Assembly (NCBI GenBank): GCA_037783545.1
Contig: JBBELK010000396.1
Coordinates: 186,001 to 250,000, forward strand
Direction of reading: 5' to 3'
Origin: Henricia sp. BOLD:AAB3569
Taxonomy: Eukaryota > Echinodermata > Asteroidea > Spinulosida > Echinasteridae
Length of the DNA stretch: 64,000 nucleotides
Shown: piece by piece, positions 33,201 to 42,838 of the stretch
Layout: each line of letters opens with the position of its first letter
Numbering within the stretch: the first letter of the stretch is position 1
The notes under the pieces: generated by a model
The model's input: the letters and a program-made list of their open reading frames with translations, nothing else
The model's database searches: none
What the model was told of the DNA's origin: nothing
Translations under genes and position numbers: made by a program

Positions 33201-36200
33201 CGAGTCGTAAATCTCCGGTGGAACGCAACTGACCTGCCACTTCCTGTAGTAGTTTATTCGCGCTGACCAACTACCATACCCTCCATTACCGTAATATCCA
33301 CGTGTAATTCTGATGAGAGAACAACTGGAACATGGCTGCTGAAATCCTCGCTCTAATAAATATTTGGGACGAGGAATTCCGTCATGCTGCGCCGGTGATG
33401 AAGAAGACCATACTGGAAAGGATCGCGTCCAGATTGGCGGAGTTGCACTTCGGCTACCCTCCACGGACGACACTCCAAATAAAAAACAAAATCAAGGGGC
33501 TGAAGCAGAACCCTAGCCCTAACCCTAACCCTTCTCATGATTTTCTCCAGCATGCACTCGATTGTTACACTCGGCCTCATCATCCGACGACCTCTCTCTT
33601 TCACCCCGAATACAGGCAAGCAAAAACGCGGGAAATATCGTTGATAAAATTGCACGGAGCCATTTTGACATATCCCACATGCACAATGCGCGGTGAGCAT
33701 ACACAGATGAGTGTACATACATATATTTGTACATGTGCAAGTATACTGGGCCTTGTTTATTAGGGAGGTTTAGATGCACGTAAAACGTGAACGCGAAATT
33801 ATTTCAGCATCGGTCACCTCAGGAGGAGGTCTTACTCTTAGAACTCGGGCTCGAATCTTGGTCACATGAAAAGTTTTATCTCACCACAAAAGTAAAAAAT
33901 GTAGGTTTATGTTTTCATCTGTTCTAAGATCTCCTCAGAATAATGACCAAGTGTTTAAAGCATTTCACGTTCGCATTCGCGTTTTACGTGCATCTAAACC
34001 TCCATATTATGTTGTGGATGCATTATGGCGCGCCGCCGTTTTCCCGCACGCGCGCTTGCGTGACCGGAAGGTCACCTCAGGAATTTGGCGTTGCTTAATC
34101 TCGGAGGAATAACTTGAGCCACTTTTATCGTGAAGTGCCGGCGTAACTTTTCTGTATGAACGCAAGCGTATTCTGGATTAAGGAATTATTATCTAAACAA
34201 CCCAAGCGCAATTAAAAAAGTACCAACTTGTGCCTCCGTCTGAACGTACCCTATGTGTAAAGGCGAGCCGCGCACCGTAGTGAAAGAGTTAAACTGATGG
34301 GTCATTCTATGAGGTTGGGTATATAAAAAAAAGCGGTGTCCATGTTGCGTTGGTACAAGTTCTTTATTTAAAGACTGGAGAATTATTTATCTGGTGAAAT
34401 ATTTGTTGTACTGAATATGGCTAGGTGTCCCAATATAATCATGTTGTTTTCACTGACCAATCTTTCACAGATCATGAAATATTTGTCTTACCTACGCAAC
34501 ATGGACACCACATGTACGTTTAACATAATTTGGAGGTCTGTAGTTTTGTTACAATGTGATACAAATACTTCTACCGGTATTGCAGTGTAACATGTGTTTC
34601 TTTATTAATGAATATAGCTGGGCTGGAATGTTACTCATACCGGTATTTAAGATCTGGTACATGTACGTCACACTTTTTGTACCCAACCTCGTGGAATGAC
34701 CCCGATGTAAAGCACCAATGTACAAAAGTTGTATTCTGGTGCACGACCACACATACATTGGAAAGTCGCTTTAACGACCACCACTACAATTGAACCTTAT
34801 TAATTTAGCTACAGTACATGTAGATTTTGGGATTTTGCAGATTACCTTGTTATAACAGGAACCTTGTATTATCACATATGAAAACAGTGAAGAATGAAAG
34901 ACTGGAACCTTGTGTTCCTTGCTCTAAAAATAATTTTGTATCAACAGTGCACTTATTATCCGTAGTTTGAATATTCAGCTACCGGTACTGTAGTATGTAT
35001 AGTGAACATCATTCATTATTCTATACTATTGAATTAAATGTAAATTGTAATGTTCACTAAAACGAACGACCACTATAATGGGGGTCAAAATTAACCTGAA
35101 CTTCATGCTGGTTTGGTGAACCATCAGTGGTTTTTAAAAAATGACACTGAGAAATTACAAAACTCTGTTTTAGCTTGACCCCCATTTAAAGGTCATTGAG
35201 TGTAGAATGGATGGGATTGTTTTCTCATCTGACATGTCTAAAGGGTTTTAATGCTATTTGTGTAAGACAAGATGGGCGTGTCTGGAGAGATGGGCGTGTC
35301 TGGAGAGATCGGCAAAAGAACTGCAGTGATCTGGAAACGTTTGCAGTGATTTGGGATTGGTGATCAAAATTCTTTGCATGAAACGTTTGCTGTGGTTTGG
35401 ATGCATTTGCAGTGATTCGGCAATGTTTCCAGCGGTCAGCAAATGTTTCCACTGGCCATTGAATTAAACTGGTGTTTTTGATACCCATACATGTAGGTCT
35501 ATCAGTACATGTAGCTGTTCTCCTGATTTTGACCCCTGCTCTGCAACATTGCATCAGCATTGATGTTTCGTTCAAATGGGACAGCAAAAATACAATACAA
35601 CTTCGTTTGGAGACTTAATTTACCATAGGTCAATCGCAAATCGTTTTTCACCAACAGAGGGCGCCCTTTGCAATGCACTATAGGATTGAAAATGGGTCAA
35701 ATTTGCCCCATTTTCAATCCCATAGTGCATTGCAAAGGGCGCCCTCTGTTGGTGAAAAACGATTTGTGATATGGTCTATTGGAGACAATCCCACGTGACA
35801 TTGTACAGGAAATTACAAAAGTGCCGTTCGGCTTTTCCTGACCTACCTCATAGTTGTCAACTATTCCCATGCGCTTCAGTGCCATCAATCGACTATTGGA
35901 ATACATGTAGATAAAGGAAACAAAAAAGAAAGTTCAGTTTTTCCCAATCCTAAATTTTGTTTTTCTACCAAATCTGTACAATTTACATGTATGTACTTTA
36001 AATGCATGATAAGTCACTAACTTAAATGTGTCCCCATAGTCCCATGTCTGTGACCTTGCCACCCTATGGCTGATAAATAGGGTGGCGAGGTCATGGACCT
36101 GGTGACTATGGGGACATTTACATTATAAAGAAAAATAAAGTAAGGCCACTTTTTACCCAATTTAAATGGCCTTTTAAGCGAGTTTCTGAAGACGCTACAA

Positions 36201-39200
36201 TTCGCAATAACCAAAAATGGTCACAAAATTTAATCGACACAATAATGGCTATGACGTCATACTTTGGTACGTGCCAACTTCCAGATATTAAAAGTATTGA
36301 AAATTATGTTATTACCGGTATAGCCGATACTTTCAGTATAAGTATTTTTTTCCCTATCAAAAACGTCCAGTGTGCGTACGTCCGATATCCTTGGCGTATA
36401 TTCATTCGTTCCTGCCGTTCGGGCCCGTGTCGTGAGTAAATAGCGCTCTCTTTCTTCGTGTTGCATTTAGGCTGGCGCATGCGCAGTCTTTAATATTTTC
36501 AACGGAGATAATTTGGAGTGACACGAGGTCTCTGAAAATCTCTTGGAAGATTCGGTTTTCAAGAACGTGTGTACGCCAGTTCTGGGAGTATTACGGCCAG
36601 GGCGGTATGTAGAACATGTAGAGATTTTGATTTTACCAAAAAATTGCAATTTCCTGTAAACATACTTCATTGTACTTGGACTTGGTTAAATTAGCTACTT
36701 TAAAAGCACTATCACACAACAGACAAGTTGCAACAGATTTCAAAAATACTTTTGTTGCAAAAATGTATCAAGCGCTTGCCGTTTTATGCTTGTTAAATTG
36801 CATCCAATTTACGTGTGGAATCGTCAATGAAAATGAATAAACGGCAACTAAAAAAATTGTGATGTGATGCAAAGCGCCCTCTTTGGCACGAAGCACTTTA
36901 TTTTTTTCTCGGTTAGTCTTAAATTCGAGCGTTATCATCTTGTCCTTCAAGAGCAAACTGTAAACAGGGCGCCATCAACTGACATTAAACAGCAGTGCCA
37001 AGCAAAGCATGAGGGCGCTATTGGCACGGGCTTTGTTGTGCCCATGGTCATGTCGGTATTGGTGTCTTGAATCAAGACTAGGTAGTTGACAGCGCCCGCC
37101 AACTGCCGATTTTGGTAATATTGTGCGGGGGAAAAACGCGAAAAATCTCACCACAGCACAGGTGGATTTGCGTGATAGTTGGCACTAATATAAAGAAAAC
37201 CAGCCCATAATGGTAGGGATGTTACACAATTTTGAGATATTAAAAATCAAGCCTATAATTGATCCCATCAAATAGGAAATGAAAAGACATTTAATTTGAC
37301 ACTTTACTCGCCTTCATATCTTCAGTATTAACAACGTTATGGCCATTTTTATACTCAGAAATTGGCATTTTGTTTTCTATTGGTTTCCTATTGGCTTAGA
37401 TCAAAAGCTGTGATCGAAAACAGTCAATATAATGACATACATGTAAGCCAGTAACTTCCTTTAAAAAGATGGTAACTGGATGAAATGTTAAGTCATTGTA
37501 GATTGAAGCATTCTGAACAAAGCTATGATACACGCTGCATTGGATGACCTGAAATTGAACTACATAATTAGTTAATTATCTAATTAAGTAGCTACTTTCT
37601 TATTAACAATTGAGATGGAAACAGCAGTAGACACCCAGACTGACTTGAAATGCGACATTCTCAGTATCAAAACTGTTGTATCTTCTACAATTTTAGTTAA
37701 TTACTGGACAATTAATTATTGCAGTGATTAATTAGCGAGTACATCCCAACCTTGTTAATACGACTACTGTTACTACAACATGTAACATGATTTTCATATG
37801 ATTAAACATTTTTTAAAAATCACTGTTTCTAGAAAAATAATTGAATGTTTATTCCAAAAAATGTCTACTCCGACCGTTCATTTTTTTAAAAATCTAAAAC
37901 AAAAAATAAGAGCTTTACAGAATTGAGAAATCATGACATGATACGACTGCCAACCGTACTAGGTTGTGATTTGATGCACTAAAAAAAGAAAACTGTTAGA
38001 TTTCCGCCCGATATTTAGCATAAAATATTGATCGTAAATACAAAAATTAAAAAAAATATGGGTAAGGCCAAACAAAATAAATGGTGCGTTTACGGTAACG
38101 GCCTAACAAAATTCCAGGTAGGTAGGCAGGAAAATAATTTTATTTTGTCTGTTTTTTTTTACACTTCAGTTCATGCATTTGGGTGTTGGTTTGCAATGTT
38201 TGAAACTCACTATTACCACTATATAACCATGTTCATACTATGTACAAGTGTAGAAAATGTTATGTTCGTTGGAAATTATTGCAAATAGTGCTCATTTAAA
38301 ATTATCAACTTGAAAATTGGCAATAAAAAGTTTGAGGTCGGCAATTTGGCCTAAAAAATTCCAGGTACTGTAGGTCGGGTTACCGTAAACACACCATTTA
38401 TTTTGTTTGGCCTACATGTAATTAAGATGTTATTCTGACATGATTGAGCAAATAATTTTGAACACATGATTCAGCGATGTAAAATCAATCACGATGGCCG
38501 CCATGATGGCCGCGTTAGTCGGGCCGAGTTGCTCGCACAACGCCAATGTCGCGGCTAAAAAAGCCTACTTCGCATCGATAGATTACGAAGAAATTTCACA
38601 AGAAACAAAATAAATTGTTGAATTACCGTTCAACATACTTTTTATTTGGTTCAGAACATTCGATCTTTGATTTTGAAAGCGTCAAATACGATCCTAATTT
38701 TAGAATCCAGCGTACGACAGAAAGCAGCAAGGTCTCGTAAAAATTCGAACACGATGTGGAAGAGCGAGAAATTCTGTACGTCATAGCAAATACATCATAG
38801 GGCTTAACCAGTTACAGCCAATGAAAAACGTGCATTTCGGGAAATTTCACGTAGCGGTCCATCAAGCTTGCGAACTTCGGTTACGGATTTGACCAATAGT
38901 AAGTGTCACGACTGCGCGGCTGATGACGTCACGGATTTCCAAGGGCCTGGTTACATATTCTGTTTGGAGCCACGTTTTTGATAGGGAAAAAAAATGTTAT
39001 CCTGAAAGTATACTTTTAGAAGGCTAAAAGTGTTGTTTTTGACGTTTATATTGGGACGTTATCATTTTCTAGTAACACTTTTAGCCCCTTAACATTTTAA
39101 CCCCATTCGCCGTGTGGAACATTCCTACACGCCCTGTCTATGTGCGCTACGCTGCTCTCGCTCATATACGACGCGTGGGGAAGTAAATATGTGGACAGGG

Positions 39201-41471
39201 GGCCAGTCTAGGCTTAACATAGTGTAAACAAAATCCATCCGCGTTGGTGGGACTACTTTCCTTTTGACGCGATAGTAGCGAAGTCAAGTCCCGTCTGTTC
39301 CAGATTTGTCGATTTTACTCCAAATTTTGCTCCCTTTTATCCTTTTATAAAAAAAACATCCCTCACCATGTGTTAATTCAATAAGCCAGTTAAATACAAT
39401 AAACCTTATCGACGTTCTCAATGCATTATGGGATGGGATGACAAAATTGCCTGGCCAAATGTGCATAAACCTATGCATCCTGAGATCTCAGGGAATTTCT
39501 ACTCTGCAAAGCGACGTGACAATACCCTGAGGAAATACACGCAAATCTCTGGAGCGAGCCGGCTGTTGTCTTGAGCCAACTCACGCCCGAGTCATTTTGA
39601 TGTAATTTAATCAATTCGGTCATGTTATGCCGAAAAGAAACAATTTCTATACTTTCCAGAAATTGTATTGGGTTCCGTTCCTTATGACTGTCCCATTCCT
39701 ACCAAACTTTCAAACGACGAACCTTATTTACTCCGCAGTTTTTCAAATTAATAACAGGGATGCATGCTGACGAATGTAATGGAACGGATGGTATTTTTTT
39801 CGTATACATTGAACAAAGATTTTAAGGAAATTACCTCCTGGAATCAACACATAATGTAATTTTAAGATATACTTCCCACTTGCACTTTTGTCGCAAATGT
39901 TGCTTTTCTGTGGAAAAATCACATTTTCTACTTCAAAAATTGCCTTCAGTTAGTGCACAAGATAACCATTCACGCGCGCGTGCAGCGCCCTCTGTTGTCG
40001 CGCTTACGCACAGACCGCTCGCCGCGTCATTTTGTGCATTACTTTATGCAGTAATTTTATCATTTATTTATCTCAGAAATGCAACATTTGCGACGGAAGT
40101 GTCAGTGGGAAGTATATCTTCGAATTAAATAAGCTATCGATTGCACTATATAACTTCACCCAAATCCGTGTTCAATGTATACGAAAAAATACCGAACGGA
40201 TTCCCCAATATGCTTTAAATAGCAGCCAATCGCCGACGCGGACAACGGCCAGCATTACCGAGTACATGTATGCGCGCGTTACATTTGAATGCCTGCAATC
40301 GTGCTGCACATTGCACTGCAAGCGTCATGATTGGTCCAGCAGAGGCGACAAGATTTCTGTCGCTAGTCCCACCGCCAAATGGGGCCTTTTTCAACAGGGC
40401 CACTGTACGCAGGAGTTAGGAAGTGCGTTAAAGGGGCACTGTTGCAAGAGGATGAAACCTATGAGGCGGACACCAACTCAGCAACTTTTTTACTCATTTT
40501 CACAAAAACCAAAAAGAGTTCAAGAATCAACCTCCCACCACTTTATCTATGTCCCGAAACAGAAATGTTGCAAATGCGAGAAATCTTTGGGGATTCCCTT
40601 CGTATCGGTAGAGTTCGCGTACCACGCTCGCAGCTCGGTATGCGCTATGCAACACGCACGGGGCGCTGGACGGATTGAGTTACGTGTGCTGCACTAGCAC
40701 TGCAAGTCCGTGAGTGCGGACTCCCCTGGTAAAACTGTTGAGTTTCACAACACATTCCTGCCGTTTCTGAAATAGCGCATCTTGAAAAACATCCTCTAAA
40801 ATATCACAACATTGTATAATTCAAACCTTTTAAATAGGAACTGAAAATAAAGCATCATTTCTGACGATATGCATTTTTAAAAACGATTTAAAAAAATGTA
40901 TATTGGTGGGGAAGTCCATATGTACACGGACTCGCAGTGCAGCACACTCAATCCGTCCAGCGAGCGCTGTGCCGATGCGGCGTGTGTTGCATAGCGCATA
41001 CCGAGCTGCGAGCGTGGTACTCGGACTCTACTAGTACTGATACGAAGAGAATCCCCGATGATTTCACGCATTTGCAACATTTCTGTTTCGGGACATGTTT
41101 GTCAGAATGTTTGATATGTGTCAAAGATAAAGTGGTGGGAGGTTGATTCTTGGGCAATTTTGTCATTCAATCCCATATTGCATTGAGAACGTCGATAAGG
41201 TTTATTCCCACTGAACTAGGGGGTCAACTTTCAAGTGGCCCTGCATTTTTATTATATTAATCATATCATTATCGTTTCAGTAAAAAAAAACAGGCATATA
41301 CCTGTACGGATTGCTATCAACAACTTCAGCCGACATCTGTTGGATTTTCTTTCTGCCACCAGCAGCCATGCCAGCTGTACTTCCATTCTTAGCTCGTTCT
41401 GCTGCCAACTCCCCTTCCAGTTCAGCAATTCTCTTCTGCAGCTCACTCACCACGTTCACATTGGCCATCAA
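24197..41471 (-). CDS. UBA5: UBA5, UFM1-activating E1 enzyme; complete 12-exon gene
   Basis: UBA5 adenylates UFM1, forms a thioester through its catalytic Cys and passes UFM1 to the E2 enzyme UFC1 in the cytosol and at the ER. Twelve exons join in phase with GT-AG introns to give 404 codons, the human length. Visible features are an N-terminal coiled region ([15 protein letters not shown]), the ATP-binding VVGVGGVGS (residues 82-89), [20 protein letters not shown] (residues 107-126), and four zinc cysteines C229, C232, C306 and C311. The catalytic Cys is C253 in [12 protein letters not shown], and a WGISLV motif for UFM1/GABARAP binding sits at 344-349. The C-terminal [12 protein letters not shown] is the UFC1-binding helix. 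No frameshift or missing key residue is seen. Introns of 335-5409 bp are full of transposons. The start could be either of two adjacent ATGs. Confidence 0.97.
24390..24836. mobile_element. Foldback element, CTTGGGTTTCACTTTC family, copy 1 (UBA5 intron 11)
   Basis: The terminal inverted repeat of about 90 bp begins CTTGGGTTTCACTTTCTTGA and includes GCCATTACTGTGTCCATACT. Extra internal inverted copies of the ATGGCACGCCAAAGCG segment lie near 24500 and 24565. The flanks share ATT. The same family is at 42839-43587. Confidence 0.88.
25163..25272 (-). CDS. UBA5: UBA5 exon 11 (ISLV and flexible linker)
   Basis: Completes WGISLV and continues with a low-conservation linker to YDKPDETTT. Acceptor GACTCGAG, donor GTAAGG. 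Confidence 0.93.
25608..25683 (-). CDS. UBA5: UBA5 exon 10 (acidic linker, ESNDWG)
   Basis: Encodes [20 protein letters not shown] and ESNDWG. Acceptor TTTGCAG, donor GTAAGT, phase 1. Starts the UFM1/ATG8-interacting segment. Confidence 0.96.
26101..26236 (-). CDS. UBA5: UBA5 exon 9 (second zinc pair)
   Basis: Encodes [20 protein letters not shown], then SCDDSFC with zinc ligands C306 and C311. Acceptor GACTGTAG, donor GTACGT. Confidence 0.97.
27064..27191 (-). CDS. UBA5: UBA5 exon 8 (catalytic cysteine)
   Basis: Begins [18 protein letters not shown], with zinc ligand C232, and contains [12 protein letters not shown] with the thioester-forming C253. Acceptor CTTGTAG, donor GTAAGC. Confidence 0.97.
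27297..27480. mobile_element. pogo/Tigger-like MITE (UBA5 intron 7)
   Basis: The right end is CAGTAAACTCTCGTTATAAC in inverted orientation, and the left end is a diverged match. TA flanks both sides (27295-27296, 27481-27482). A single related end, CAGTAATCTCTCCTTATAAC, lies near 25966. The family is inferred from the TIR sequence and TA duplication. Confidence 0.65.
28207..28421. mobile_element. Foldback MITE (UBA5 intron 7)
   Basis: The inverted arms carry GAGCTCTGGAAGTGCCATC, then ACTTGTT, then ACATATTCAGTGCAAAATGT. A direct repeat GTATTG flanks it (28201-28206, 28422-28427). Confidence 0.8.
28431..28580. mobile_element. Small MITE, TAGACCGTATCG family, copy 2 (UBA5 intron 7)
   Basis: Terminal inverted repeats TAG(A/G)C(C/T)GTATCGA(T/A)TAGCC extend into GCCATTTCGTG(A/G)GGCA. 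Same family as 13211-13363. It abuts the preceding foldback element. Confidence 0.85.
28831..28935 (-). CDS. UBA5: UBA5 exon 7 (first zinc cysteine)
   Basis: Encodes [20 protein letters not shown] through GDTACFA, with C229 of the zinc site. Acceptor GGCGTAG, donor GTAAGT. Confidence 0.97.
29287..29371 (-). CDS. UBA5: UBA5 exon 6 ([19 protein letters not shown])
   Basis: Acceptor GCTTTAG, donor GTAAGT. Begins with the variable [10 protein letters not shown] linker and ends in phase 0. Confidence 0.96.
29490..29640 (-). mobile_element. tRNA-derived SINE fragment (UBA5 intron 5)
   Basis: On the minus strand the B-box-like GGGTTCAAGACTC is followed by an ACCCGAGCAAGATGC body, with an A-box-like GGTGGTAAAGATG upstream. 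Diverged. Confidence 0.6.
29689..30301. mobile_element. Element with a 15-bp minisatellite core and 27-bp TIRs (UBA5 intron 5)
   Basis: The ends GTCGCATAGC(A/T)GACGAAGT are inverted repeats, and a CCCCTGCTCA block follows on each side. The core (about 29900-30075) holds about ten units of GAAGTGGTCCTGGGT and variants, with CACTTCGCCCC-type units in the opposite orientation at its left. A second, 3'-incomplete copy lies at 59124-59555. The array translates as [16 protein letters not shown] repeats, but this only reflects the 15-bp period. Confidence 0.85.
30395..30482 (-). mobile_element. tRNA-derived SINE head (UBA5 intron 5)
   Basis: On the minus strand: GTAGGTTCGAGTCCCACCCG followed by AGCGCACTGTGAG. 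Only the head and a little of the body remain. Confidence 0.6.
30526..30612 (-). CDS. UBA5: UBA5 exon 5 ([20 protein letters not shown]…)
   Basis: Acceptor GAACAG, donor GTACAT. Encodes [20 protein letters not shown] and then NFQHFMDRI. Confidence 0.97.
30786..31370. mobile_element. MITE with AGACCCCGTTCTCACTAG ends (UBA5 intron 4)
   Basis: The left end AGACCCCGTTCTCACTAGA and inner AAATCGCTTCATT are mirrored at 31337-31370. TA lies at both flanks. It is interrupted by a second element (30907-31140). A diverged relative may lie at 28650-28815. Confidence 0.85.
30907..31140. mobile_element. hAT-like MITE with GGGTGTCCACGGGT ends, nested
   Basis: The ends GGGTGTCCACGGGT / ACCCGCGGACACCC enclose inner CAGACTTTTTAAGACC-type repeats. 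The flanks share an imperfect 8-bp repeat (CGATGAAA / GGATGAAG), as expected for hAT. Short TTTTTAAT(A/G)C(T)TT tandem words lie inside. Confidence 0.75.
31609..31951. mobile_element. Foldback MITE (UBA5 intron 4)
   Basis: Arms of about 80 bp begin CTATACACCAAACCGGTAAT and include CCGCCATAGCTGGGGGGC, mirrored at 31895-31951. The loop carries CG-rich CGCGTGTACGC repeats. Confidence 0.85.
32117..32226 (-). CDS. UBA5: UBA5 exon 4 ([19 protein letters not shown]…)
   Basis: Acceptor CTGGCAG, donor GTACAAT. Ends in phase 2 after AAEKTL. Carries the nucleotide-contacting D-Y-D and N-M-N-R-L block. Confidence 0.97.
32860..32949 (-). CDS. UBA5: UBA5 exon 3 (ATP-binding glycine loop)
   Basis: Ninety bases in phase 0, from [16 protein letters not shown] to MLTRCGIGK. 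Acceptor CATCAG, donor GTAATAA. Confidence 0.97.
33332..33517 (+). pseudogene. Myb/SANT-like DNA-binding domain fragment
   Basis: Begins [20 protein letters not shown], then [20 protein letters not shown], then [11 protein letters not shown]. The pattern (ALIxIW…K.I…ERIA.RL.E.G…Q.K.KIK.LK) is that of the trihelix Myb/SANT-like domain encoded beside the transposase in Harbinger-type transposons. The open frame continues 82 codons into a telomere-like repeat and then non-homologous sequence. The C-terminal part is gone. Confidence 0.6.
33511..33531. repeat. Short CCCTAA-type (telomere-like) repeat
   Basis: CCCTAGCCCTAACCCTAACC: three and a half units of the animal telomere hexamer inside the Harbinger-like element. 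Too short to be functional. Confidence 0.8.
33763..34004. mobile_element. Nested MITE, GGAGGTTTAGATGCACGTAA family
   Basis: The inverted ends GGAGGTTTAGATGCACGTAA extend to AACG(T/C)GAA(C/T)GCGAA. Another end of this family occurs at 53218-53240. Confidence 0.85.
34335..34509. mobile_element. MITE with GGTGTCCATGTTGCGT ends (UBA5 intron 2)
   Basis: The 19-bp terminal inverted repeat GGTGTCCATGTTGCGT(T/A)GG has one mismatch. Length 175 bp. No target duplication is read. Confidence 0.75.
35623..35782. mobile_element. Foldback MITE (UBA5 intron 2)
   Basis: Near-perfect arms of about 65 bp include CGTTTTTCACCAACAGAGGG, CGCCCTTTGCAATGCACTAT and GGATTGAAAATGGG, with a short loop. The outer ends are imperfect (CCATAGGTCAATC / GATATGGTCTATTGG). 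Confidence 0.9.
35847..35892 (-). CDS. UBA5: UBA5 exon 2 ([16 protein letters not shown])
   Basis: A 46-base micro-exon. Acceptor CCAATAG, donor GTAGGT. The split Ser codon is completed here. Confidence 0.96.
36024..36118. repeat. Short inverted repeat (UBA5 intron 1)
   Basis: AATGTGTCCCCATAGTCCC and GACCTTGCCACCCTAT are mirrored by ATAGGGTGGCGAGGTC and GACTATGGGGACATTT. Confidence 0.8.
38065..38413. mobile_element. MITE with AGGCCAAACAAAATAAATGG ends (UBA5 intron 1)
   Basis: The inverted ends of about 40 bp include GTTTACGGTAAC, followed by an AAATTCCAGGTA block on each side. A TA dinucleotide is adjacent on both sides. No coding sequence. Confidence 0.8.
39011..39345. mobile_element. Rearranged relative of the 8739 foldback (UBA5 intron 1)
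   Basis: Starts TACTTTTAGAAGGCTAAAAG. It carries the outer left arm, then the loop in the opposite orientation (CTATGTGCGCTACGCTGCTC), then the inner right arm to GCTCCCTTTTATCC, where it stops. The right terminus is missing. Confidence 0.85.
39790..40193. mobile_element. Foldback hAT-like MITE with an 8-bp target duplication (UBA5 intron 1)
   Basis: The ends GGTATTTTTTTCGTATACAT and complement are flanked by a perfect GAACGGAT at 39782-39789 and 40194-40201. An 8-bp duplication is typical of hAT. Same family as 7931-8333. Confidence 0.9.
40315..40455. repeat. Interspersed repeat shared with 16385-16525
   Basis: See the copy at 16385; about 95% identity by eye over 140 bases. Same orientation. 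Confidence 0.9.
40521..41152. mobile_element. Foldback element (UBA5 intron 1)
   Basis: The ends CAAGAATCAACCTCCCACCA and inner TCCCGAAACAGAAATGTTGC, CGCTCGCAGCTCGGTATGCG and AATCCGTCCAGC blocks are mirrored across a central segment near 40740-40910. Confidence 0.88.
41302..41471 (-). CDS. UBA5: UBA5 exon 1 (residues 1-57 part)
   Basis: Reads [20 protein letters not shown] onward to [11 protein letters not shown] and ends AG before donor GTATATG (phase 2). A second Met directly follows the first. The [20 protein letters not shown] region across the junction is strongly conserved. Confidence 0.95.
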
Positions 41472-42350
41472 TAATACTGTTGTATTTTATGTTTTGTTAA
41501 ATAGATAGGATCAGAATAACACTGGGAAAAATGTAACATACGGTAGCGTTAAAATCTCACCCACGTTCACGACGTTTGACACCGAAGCGAAACTGCATGA
41601 TCACATGTGCAGACGTCTGGGTTTAAACCTAAAAAAGCACCGGTCACCAGACTAAAAGTAGCCTCAATTCGGGCCGTTTTTTCCCCAACCGCCTTGCACT
41701 ACATAGGCACTAGGCCGGAAAGGGCTGATATGCTTTACAGATTTCTGTGAAGTGAACACACGTGCGCAAAGGTCAAAGCTACAGACGCGCGGAGCATTGT
41801 GGGTTGCTTGCTGCCAGACGAATTACGTAACGCTTTACGTCAATTTTAAAGAAAAATAGGTGATCTCGCGTGGTCACGTGTCATATAAAGCCCATTCCAG
41901 CGCCTTGTATGTAACGGTGGTGGGTAAGAGCGAAATAATCCGTGATTTCCATCCTCGATTTCTAGCCTCACTTTTTCTTTAAAAAACATGCATTAGGCCT
42001 ACAGGGTTGTCGAGAAAAATCATTGGCTGTGTCATGAAATTACAAACGACTCGACATGAGCTATGGAAAATGGCCAATCCGTCAACAGATGGCCGCGCTT
42101 TGCGCTGCCATCTGCATCTGCTAGGGGTAGAGCGGTTTTCGGGCGACGGAGGGCATGTTTAGTCAAAATAGTGGCAAAAACAACGTCATCGCAGGGTTTC
42201 GTCGCTATATAACACCATACATAGTATGCATATAATGTTTCATTATGTTTTTCGCGTGTGTTCGCCTGTTATCTTGGGTAATCATGAATTTCTTCACCCG
42301 GCTCGCGGTTCTCTCCCAGCGGGGCCAAGAAGAACACCGACCGAATAAGA
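41472..42350 (-). promoter_or_regulatory. UBA5 upstream/promoter region
   Basis: The sequence just upstream of the start has no TATA box in the usual position. It is richer in CG dinucleotides than the surroundings between 41555 and 41835, with TTACGTAAC and GCATTGTGGG words near 41790-41830. A TATA-less housekeeping promoter is likely by inference. The transcription start is not determined. Confidence 0.35.
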
Positions 42351-42838
42351 TAAATTAAAAACATCCATTATTTACAAAAAAAGTATTCTGTCGGTCGGTG
42401 CACGTCACATATCCGAAAGGCTGGACTCGACTGCGATCAATCTGCGACCGCTTGGAGTTCCAGGACTTTTTCACAAAAGCGTTGTCGCCGCGCCGAAAAT
42501 TGTGAAATCCATGCCACCTGGGGCCAAAATTTCCAATTATACCAAATAGCCTATGCAAGGAACATTTTTGGGTGAGAAGAGAGAAATCGTCAGTGAAGCT
42601 TGAGTTTCCGAACTTTTTCGAGGAGCTTATTTCTGGTTATAGTTAGTAAAACAGGCACCCTGTCGCTAGTCGGTATCAACATAATTTGTTTTATGTCAAT
42701 GTGCAAATTTTTTTTGTTGCGGGTCTCGGTGAAAAGATATGCATAACCTAAATAGCGCCCTCTTTTGGCAAGAGGGATAACATGTTGATGTGTGCGGTGC
42801 GGAAAAGTGTCACGGAACAAAAAATAACAGTACATATT

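Larger units (their letters stand above)
33017..34251 (+). mobile_element. PIF/Harbinger-like transposon remnant (UBA5 intron 2)
   Basis: The ends GGGTACGTTCAGACG and complement are flanked by TAT at 33014-33016 and 34252-34254. At 1235 bp it is longer than a typical MITE and still carries a Myb/SANT-like reading frame. No DDE transposase is seen. A smaller element (33763-34004) is nested inside. Confidence 0.78.

Noticed and set aside
33511..33531. Telomere or fused chromosome end
   Set aside because: Fewer than four hexamers within a transposon; no long array.
40032..40697. 221-codon frame downstream of an intron-1 element
   Set aside because: It spans two different repeats (39790-40193 and 40315-40455) and a foldback arm, and has no family similarity.
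41880..41930. Divergent noncoding first exon opposite UBA5 (GGTGGGTAAGAG donor)
   Set aside because: A single donor-like word without any supporting exon or promoter evidence.
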